Assembly: GCA_002408065.1 (NCBI GenBank)
Contig: DHQI01000085.1
Location: 418 to 27,092, forward strand
Direction of reading: 5' to 3'
Origin: Bacteroidales bacterium UBA5342
GTDB taxonomy: Bacteria > Bacteroidota > Bacteroidia > Bacteroidales > UBA5342
DNA: 26,675 bases
The notes under the pieces: generated by a model
Databases searched by the model: none
What the model was told of the DNA's origin: nothing
What the model saw: only the letters and a program-made list of their open reading frames with translations
Program-made: the position numbers and the translations under genes
Shown: one piece after another, positions 22,683 to 26,675 of the stretch
Layout: every line of letters starts with the position of its first letter
Position numbering within the stretch: the stretch's first letter is position 1

Positions 22683-24545
22683 TTATCTTACCTGTAATTT
22701 TTCAACGACAGTGGTATCGTTTGATTTTACAGTTACTAAATAGATGCCTTTGTCCATTTCAGAGGTGGAAATAGTGGTAAAAGCAGCTGCATTATTGATT
22801 GATTTTATCATTTTTCCTGACAAAGAATAAATGCTGATCACACTGCCTTCTACTGTCTCAATATTTACAAACCCGTTGGCAGGATTTGGGTAAACAGAAA
22901 GCATGTTAGCGGTCTTCTCATCAAGACCAGTTGCAGTGGATTCCGTAATGGTAATGTCATCTATATAGAAAGTACCAGTACCATAATTAGCTTCTTTCAA
23001 TACAATTTGGAAATTAGAATTGACCGATGCTTCACCCAGCGTTACCATATTGCTTAGCTCCACCCATTCGCCTGTAGCCAAAGCTGTCAGATCAAAATTA
23101 CTGGCTGCCCATGGTTGTTTAATATTTAAATCGATACTAGTAACCGTACAAGCCGGATCAATCCATATTTTGCATTTCACATCGTAATTGCCAGCATCCA
23201 GGTTCAGGTAAGAATTATCAGTATCAGCATTACCTAGACCCATCTGAATTTTTGTAGCAGGCAGAGAGCTTACATCTGGACAGTTATATTTCAGAGCATA
23301 AGTGCCGGTCACCGCTTTTTCGTCGCTCACACTAAAGAAATCACCAGCCGGAGATGTAAACCAAACGCCTTCGCCACCATTGATGCCGCCATCGAATGAG
23401 TAAATTTCTTCTGATGTAGGAGCCACATAATCTACAAAGGCCATATCGTCGATATAAATTTGCTGCCCTTTTGTATTGTCTATGATATTGGCAGTAGCAA
23501 ACTTAAATTGAATTTTGGTGTCAATATCATTAGTTAGTGTCACTACCTGTTTTAATGTTACCCACTGTCCTAATGCAATATCAGCAGGGATATCCCAACT
23601 AATGTTTTGGTATTCATTTACCCCTGCAGTAAATGTATTGTCTTGTATAGGCGTCAGAAATTGTGTTATGTTTCTTTCTTCTAAAAAGACTTTTACCGAA
23701 GCAACATACTTGCCAGCAGGCATTGCAGCACTACCTGGTTGATTCAAATTATCTTTATTTCCAAGCTGTATTGATAAATCATCAACGCCACCGATAGGCA
23801 TATCAACTTTTAAAGCATAGAAGTTAGTATTAAGATTAGTGTTTTTTTGCGAACTAAACGACACATAAGCATCCGAATTATCGGGAATAAAAATACCATC
23901 TACCTCTTCTGTTCCAGCCTCAAAACCATAATAGTAATGATCCAGATAATTGCCTTCGATAGTATCCATCGTGTAGGCTTCAAAGCGATGGTCGTCAATA
24001 TAGAATTTTTGCGCTCCAGTGACAGCGGCATTTCCTGCTAATAAGACTTGCAAGTGGTATTTCTTACCACCAATACTACTATCGTACTTAATGAGCTTTT
24101 TCATTTTTACCCACTCACCTTTAGGGGTATTTGTCACGTCCCATTTAGTAAGTACTGCAGGTGATTCTGTTTTAGTAGCAATCTCTTTCAAAGAACTAGC
24201 AGGATCCAGATAAAGTTGATAAGACACGATATAAGAACCCGCATCAAGCTCTAGTCCTGTTGCCGAAGGGAAAGGGTCTGTGTTAAAGTACAATTTTTTG
24301 TCAGCTGTAAGGCTCTCAAAAGCATCAACATCAAAAGCTAAACTGGCAACACCAGCATATACCTGTTCGTCGGTACGGTAAAAAGCACTGTCAGCAAATG
24401 CGCCATACCATATATCATCTACAAAGGCTTTTTTATAGTTTGTATTTGGGTTTTCATAACCAACAATAGCACTATCCAACAAATTCTGTCCGTTAATAGC
24501 TCCCAAAGCCAGAGCCAACATTAATACTGTAACTATCTTTTTCAT
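22683..24545 (-). CDS. T9SS-secreted protein with three carbohydrate-binding-like repeats
   Basis: The 620-residue protein has a signal peptide (to about Gln20, GAINGQ). Three homologous jelly-roll-like units follow, about 30-188, 205-372 and 380-535. Each has a D/LDAGSY or AGKY/AGNYDV strand near its middle, a (G)EWV/GQWV turn followed by a hydrophobic strand, and ends in an (F/I)YIDD motif. Residues about 545-620 form the C-terminal sorting domain (VYPNPANGFVNI, YSLSGKMIKS, KGIYLVTVKS). The units resemble carbohydrate-binding or discoidin-like beta-sandwiches, with no visible catalytic residues. It lies 20 bp after the one-unit protein at 24566 and is co-transcribed. It likely decorates the cell surface and binds a glycan related to the nearby SusD locus; the ligand is unknown. 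Confidence 0.85.
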   Translation of the reverse strand: MKKIVTVLMLALALGAINGQNLLDSAIVGYENPNTNYKKAFVDDIWYGAFADSAFYRTDEQVYAGVASLAFDVDAFESLTADKKLYFNTDPFPSATGLELDAGSYIVSYQLYLDPASSLKEIATKTESPAVLTKWDVTNTPKGEWVKMKKLIKYDSSIGGKKYHLQVLLAGNAAVTGAQKFYIDDHRFEAYTMDTIEGNYLDHYYYGFEAGTEEVDGIFIPDNSDAYVSFSSQKNTNLNTNFYALKVDMPIGGVDDLSIQLGNKDNLNQPGSAAMPAGKYVASVKVFLEERNITQFLTPIQDNTFTAGVNEYQNISWDIPADIALGQWVTLKQVVTLTNDIDTKIQFKFATANIIDNTKGQQIYIDDMAFVDYVAPTSEEIYSFDGGINGGEGVWFTSPAGDFFSVSDEKAVTGTYALKYNCPDVSSLPATKIQMGLGNADTDNSYLNLDAGNYDVKCKIWIDPACTVTSIDLNIKQPWAASNFDLTALATGEWVELSNMVTLGEASVNSNFQIVLKEANYGTGTFYIDDITITESTATGLDEKTANMLSVYPNPANGFVNIETVEGSVISIYSLSGKMIKSINNAAAFTTISTSEMDKGIYLVTVKSNDTTVVEKLQVR

Positions 24546-24565
24546 AAGCGTAAACTTCCTAATTA

Positions 24566-25132
24566 TTATTTTGATTTTTTAATGCAAATATCGTCGATAT
24601 AAAAGCTGCCTTCACCACCCCATTTAGGATTGGTGCTTACCGATACGACCAAGTTAGCATCTACTACAGGCTCGGTTATTTCTACTTCCTGAGTCAATGT
24701 CACCCATTCTTCAGTAGCCACATTTTTTGTTTTCCAAGCTACTTTCACAAAAGGTTTTTTGATATTTGTTGTAAAACCTTTAGGCGCTCCCTGAGCTGGT
24801 AACCACACCTTAAAAGAGAAAGTATAAGTACCCGGTTTTAGATTAAGCAAGGCGGTGTTGCTCTTTTTATTACCACTCTGAATAGAAATATTTTTCACAT
24901 CAGCAACAGCAGAAAGATCAGTGCAGTTGTATTTTAATGCTTTTTCTCCTGTAGCTGCTTTTTCGCTTGTTAAAGTCCAGATGTCTTTGTGTTTTGTCCA
25001 CCACACACCTTTATACTGTTCAAAACTTTGCGCTTCTGCAGGAAATAAATTGGCGCTATTTTTCTGAGCAGAAAGAGGTAAGAAAGTCAAAGCAGCAAAC
25101 GCTAGTGCGATAATAAGTTTTAAGTTTTTCAT
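24566..25132 (-). CDS. Secreted single-unit paralogue of the three-repeat protein
   Basis: The 188-residue protein has a signal peptide (to about residue 22, PLSAQ) and one beta-sandwich unit. Its sequence follows the third repeat of the next gene closely: GVWWTKHKDIWTLTSEKAATGEKALKYNC matches GVWFTSPAGDFFSVSDEKAVTGTYALKYNC, LNLKPGTYTF matches LNLDAGNYDV, and both end GSFYIDD or GTFYIDD. It lacks a sorting domain and has no lipobox, so it should be periplasmic or released by another route. The start at 25132 lies about 40 bp after a TACATTTG box. It is the first gene of a two-gene unit. A glycan-binding role is inferred from the fold pattern only. Confidence 0.85.
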   Translation of the reverse strand: MKNLKLIIALAFAALTFLPLSAQKNSANLFPAEAQSFEQYKGVWWTKHKDIWTLTSEKAATGEKALKYNCTDLSAVADVKNISIQSGNKKSNTALLNLKPGTYTFSFKVWLPAQGAPKGFTTNIKKPFVKVAWKTKNVATEEWVTLTQEVEITEPVVDANLVVSVSTNPKWGGEGSFYIDDICIKKSK

Positions 25133-25171
25133 TGTATTATTTTTTAATGAGGTTTAAAAGATTTTGTGATG

Positions 25172-25179
25172 CAAATGTA
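25172..25179 (-). promoter_or_regulatory. Candidate -7 element of the two-gene carbohydrate-binding-like unit
   Basis: TACATTTG on the minus strand is an exact TAnnTTTG match and gives a leader of about 33 nt to the ATG at 25132. The nearest TTTG upstream is only 15 bp away, so the -33 element is unclear. Confidence 0.5.
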
Positions 25180-25287
25180 TGGCAGCCCGAAAATCAAAGG
25201 TTACTATGAATAAATCGGGTGTGTTTATCAGTAAAAAGAATAAAGTCTCGCCCTAAAATAATACTACACAAGAAGGGTATTAAAGCA

Positions 25288-25318
25288 GCAAAACCCGCAA
25301 GAAAAACATCTTGCGGGT
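25288..25318 (-). terminator. Terminator of the SusD-lipoprotein operon
   Basis: ACCCGCAAGA (25293-25302) pairs perfectly with TCTTGCGGGT (25309-25318), loop 6 nt, followed on the minus strand by TTTTG. It starts 25 bp after the stop codon at 25343 and separates this operon from the unit at 25132. Confidence 0.85.
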
Positions 25319-25342
25319 CCACTTACTTACCATTATTTATGA

Positions 25343-25807
25343 TCACTTCGTAAAAGAGGCGATGCTTAAGGTCCAAATACGTTTAGTGCTACCATCGGCA
25401 GCAGTTACCTCGTATTCAAAATCGTTGCTAGAATAGTCGGCAATAGTTCCCAACACCGGACTATCACCTAAAGGTCTAATCGTTGCAGCTGTAGAAATAG
25501 AAGTGTAAGCTACTATGTTGCTAAGCGCTACTTTGTCGTATTCTTCTTGGGGAAAATCAGCGCTTACAGCAGGCACAGTAATGTCACAACTCACGGTGCT
25601 TGTTGCGCTATCCACGGCATAAGTCGTGGGCAGCTCTATCACCGTTAAGCGTTCATTTTCAACATTCATTGACAACCATCGGTATTCGAATTTGACAGAT
25701 TCTATTTCTGCTTCTTCAAAAGCCGGCAAATCTTCCAAACCCATTTTTAAACAAGAAGAGGATAGAATTGCCAACAGTATAAAAAGGATATATTTTATAT
25801 TTTTCAT
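25343..25807 (-). CDS. SusD-associated lipoprotein, DUF5018-like
   Basis: From the ATG at 25807 the protein has 154 residues, a lipoprotein signal ending LSSSC (lipid Cys at 19), and one small beta-rich domain. Its text matches the pattern I recall for DUF5018-related proteins encoded next to SusD homologues: CLKMGLEDLPAFEEAEIESV, FEYRWLS, VSCDITVPAVSADFPQEEYDKV, LSNIVAYTSISTAATIRPLG and VTAADGSTKRIWTL. An upstream in-frame start at 25837 would overlap the SusD stop and precede the signal peptide by ten residues, so it is rejected. It lies 20 bp after the SusD gene and is followed by a strong terminator. It is probably a surface glycan-binding accessory lipoprotein; the ligand is unknown. Confidence 0.82.
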   Translation of the reverse strand: MKNIKYILFILLAILSSSCLKMGLEDLPAFEEAEIESVKFEYRWLSMNVENERLTVIELPTTYAVDSATSTVSCDITVPAVSADFPQEEYDKVALSNIVAYTSISTAATIRPLGDSPVLGTIADYSSNDFEYEVTAADGSTKRIWTLSIASFTK

Positions 25808-25827
25808 CGTATTAATGTATTTAAATA

Positions 25828-26675
25828 TTAATTCCATAGTGGATTTTGATCTAACTTATCGTTTAGCTCTATCTCACCTTGAGGCACAGGCATCAAATAA
25901 CGCTTTTTAGAAAAACGTTTTTTATGATTACTTGCCCCTATAAAAACAGGTTTCACTTCAAACGTTTTTCCATCTTCCGAAATCTCGAAGAAATTATATG
26001 ACTTATCATTAAGCTCTGAAATCACATCCAGGTTATCTTCTTTTCCCCAACGTAATAAAGACCAATATCTATCATTTTCCATAAATAGTTCTACACGACG
26101 TTCGATCTTGTACCATTTCCATGCATCGTCGCTTGATAAACCTGTAGGTAATGCCGGAAGATTACCGTGAGTAGTACGTGTTTTATTAATATACTCGATA
26201 GCTTCATCGGTTTTATTCAACCTCAACAACACTTCGGCATAATTGAGATAAGCACGGCCCAGACGCGTCAAAGTCTGATGATAGTTGGTATATACCACCG
26301 CTTTAAAACCAGACACATTGTACAAGCCTTTACGTACAAAATAACCTGTTCGTGTGGAGGCGTTGGTTCCTTTTTTACTCATATCAGGGTGCATATTACC
26401 TCCTATTCTCATTGTAACCGTGTTGCTAAGTAGCTGAGTGGAGTCATGTACAATAGAAGCGAAAAAACGAGCATCACGATTGTCATTATAAAGGGCTTGT
26501 GAAACGTAACCACCATTATTTTGGTAATCTTGAAAATAACTTGTCTCATCCCAACGTTTAGCCACACCATCGACATCAGCCACTAAATAGTCATTAATCA
26601 AATCACAAGTAGGCCAACAAGCTGTCCATCCAAGAAACGATTCGTTGAGTTTAGGCGTACCATTGGTTTTAGCCA
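25828..26675 (-). CDS. RagB/SusD-family nutrient-uptake lipoprotein, truncated by the window edge
   Basis: The reading frame is open to base 26675, so the N-terminal part lies beyond the window; about 282 C-terminal residues are present. An internal TTG at 26601 is not the start, because coding text continues upstream (ESFLGWTACWPTCDLINDY). SusD hallmarks are YLNYAEVLLRLNKTDEAIEYINKTR, YKIERRVELFMENDRYWSLLRWGK and the terminal YLMPVPQGEIELNDKLDQNP. SusD proteins sit on the outer membrane over a SusC-type TonB transporter and deliver glycans or peptides. A SusC gene should lie just beyond the right edge (inference). The next gene is a DUF5018-like lipoprotein, 20 bp downstream. Confidence 0.95.
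   Translation of the reverse strand, partial: AKTNGTPKLNESFLGWTACWPTCDLINDYLVADVDGVAKRWDETSYFQDYQNNGGYVSQALYNDNRDARFFASIVHDSTQLLSNTVTMRIGGNMHPDMSKKGTNASTRTGYFVRKGLYNVSGFKAVVYTNYHQTLTRLGRAYLNYAEVLLRLNKTDEAIEYINKTRTTHGNLPALPTGLSSDDAWKWYKIERRVELFMENDRYWSLLRWGKEDNLDVISELNDKSYNFFEISEDGKTFEVKPVFIGASNHKKRFSKKRYLMPVPQGEIELNDKLDQNPLWN

Noticed and set aside
26599..26601. TTG at 26601 as the start of the SusD-family gene.
   Set aside because: SusD-like coding text continues in frame to the window edge, so the gene is truncated there rather than starting at this codon.

Overview
The window comes from a Bacteroidota genome, most likely a member of the Bacteroidales or a close relative (inference; the species cannot be read from the sequence). 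The evidence is a SusD-family lipoprotein, a TonB receptor with a carboxypeptidase-regulatory-like N-terminal domain, two proteins with type IX secretion (T9SS) C-terminal sorting domains, very few Shine-Dalgarno sequences, and promoters of the Bacteroidota type (TTG, about 20 bp, TAnnTTTG). No rRNA, tRNA, insertion sequence or CRISPR array was seen.

Layout. 1-630: an 8-bp tandem repeat array running off the left edge, then ruvC (-). 871-14887 (+): a long accessory block. It begins with a small lipoprotein and a seven-helix polyferredoxin membrane protein that ends in a periplasmic heavy-metal-associated-like (HMA-like) domain. Next come a secreted T9SS beta-propeller made of two homologous halves, an ABC ATPase with its permease, and a DUF4857-like membrane protein. 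It ends with a TonB receptor, a DUF4876-like lipoprotein and a DUF6850-like outer-membrane barrel. The content suggests an uncharacterised envelope system joining redox chemistry at the inner membrane to outer-membrane uptake. A metal or metal chelate is a plausible substrate but is not shown. 15251-16177 (+): a secreted protein with a calcium-loop-like motif and a basic low-complexity tail. 16257-17715 (-): an AbiE-type (type IV) toxin-antitoxin pair whose promoter lies between two near-identical 39-bp repeats. 17932-18678 (-): a TerB plus J-domain protein. 18998-21037 (+): uvrB. 21106-22053 (-): folB and a Nudix hydrolase. 22683-25132 (-): a two-gene unit with a three-repeat T9SS protein and a single-repeat secreted paralogue. 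25343 to the right edge (-): a DUF5018-like lipoprotein and a truncated SusD homologue, the downstream end of a SusCD-type nutrient-uptake locus.

The intergenic gaps hold an unusual number of short degenerate tandem repeats. Units are 8 bp (1-56, 5813-5852, 18872-18985), 7 bp (7578-7609) and 6 bp (21460-21513). Several abut start codons, and one supplies the likely -33 element of uvrB. Dispersed C/G-rich palindromes occur at 6751-6779, 6861-6896, 17901-17930 and 22650-22676.

The two strongest leads are the toxin-antitoxin promoter bracketed by paired 39-bp repeats and the Fe-S/ABC/TonB/DUF block. Family names rest on reading motifs by eye; no database search was run.
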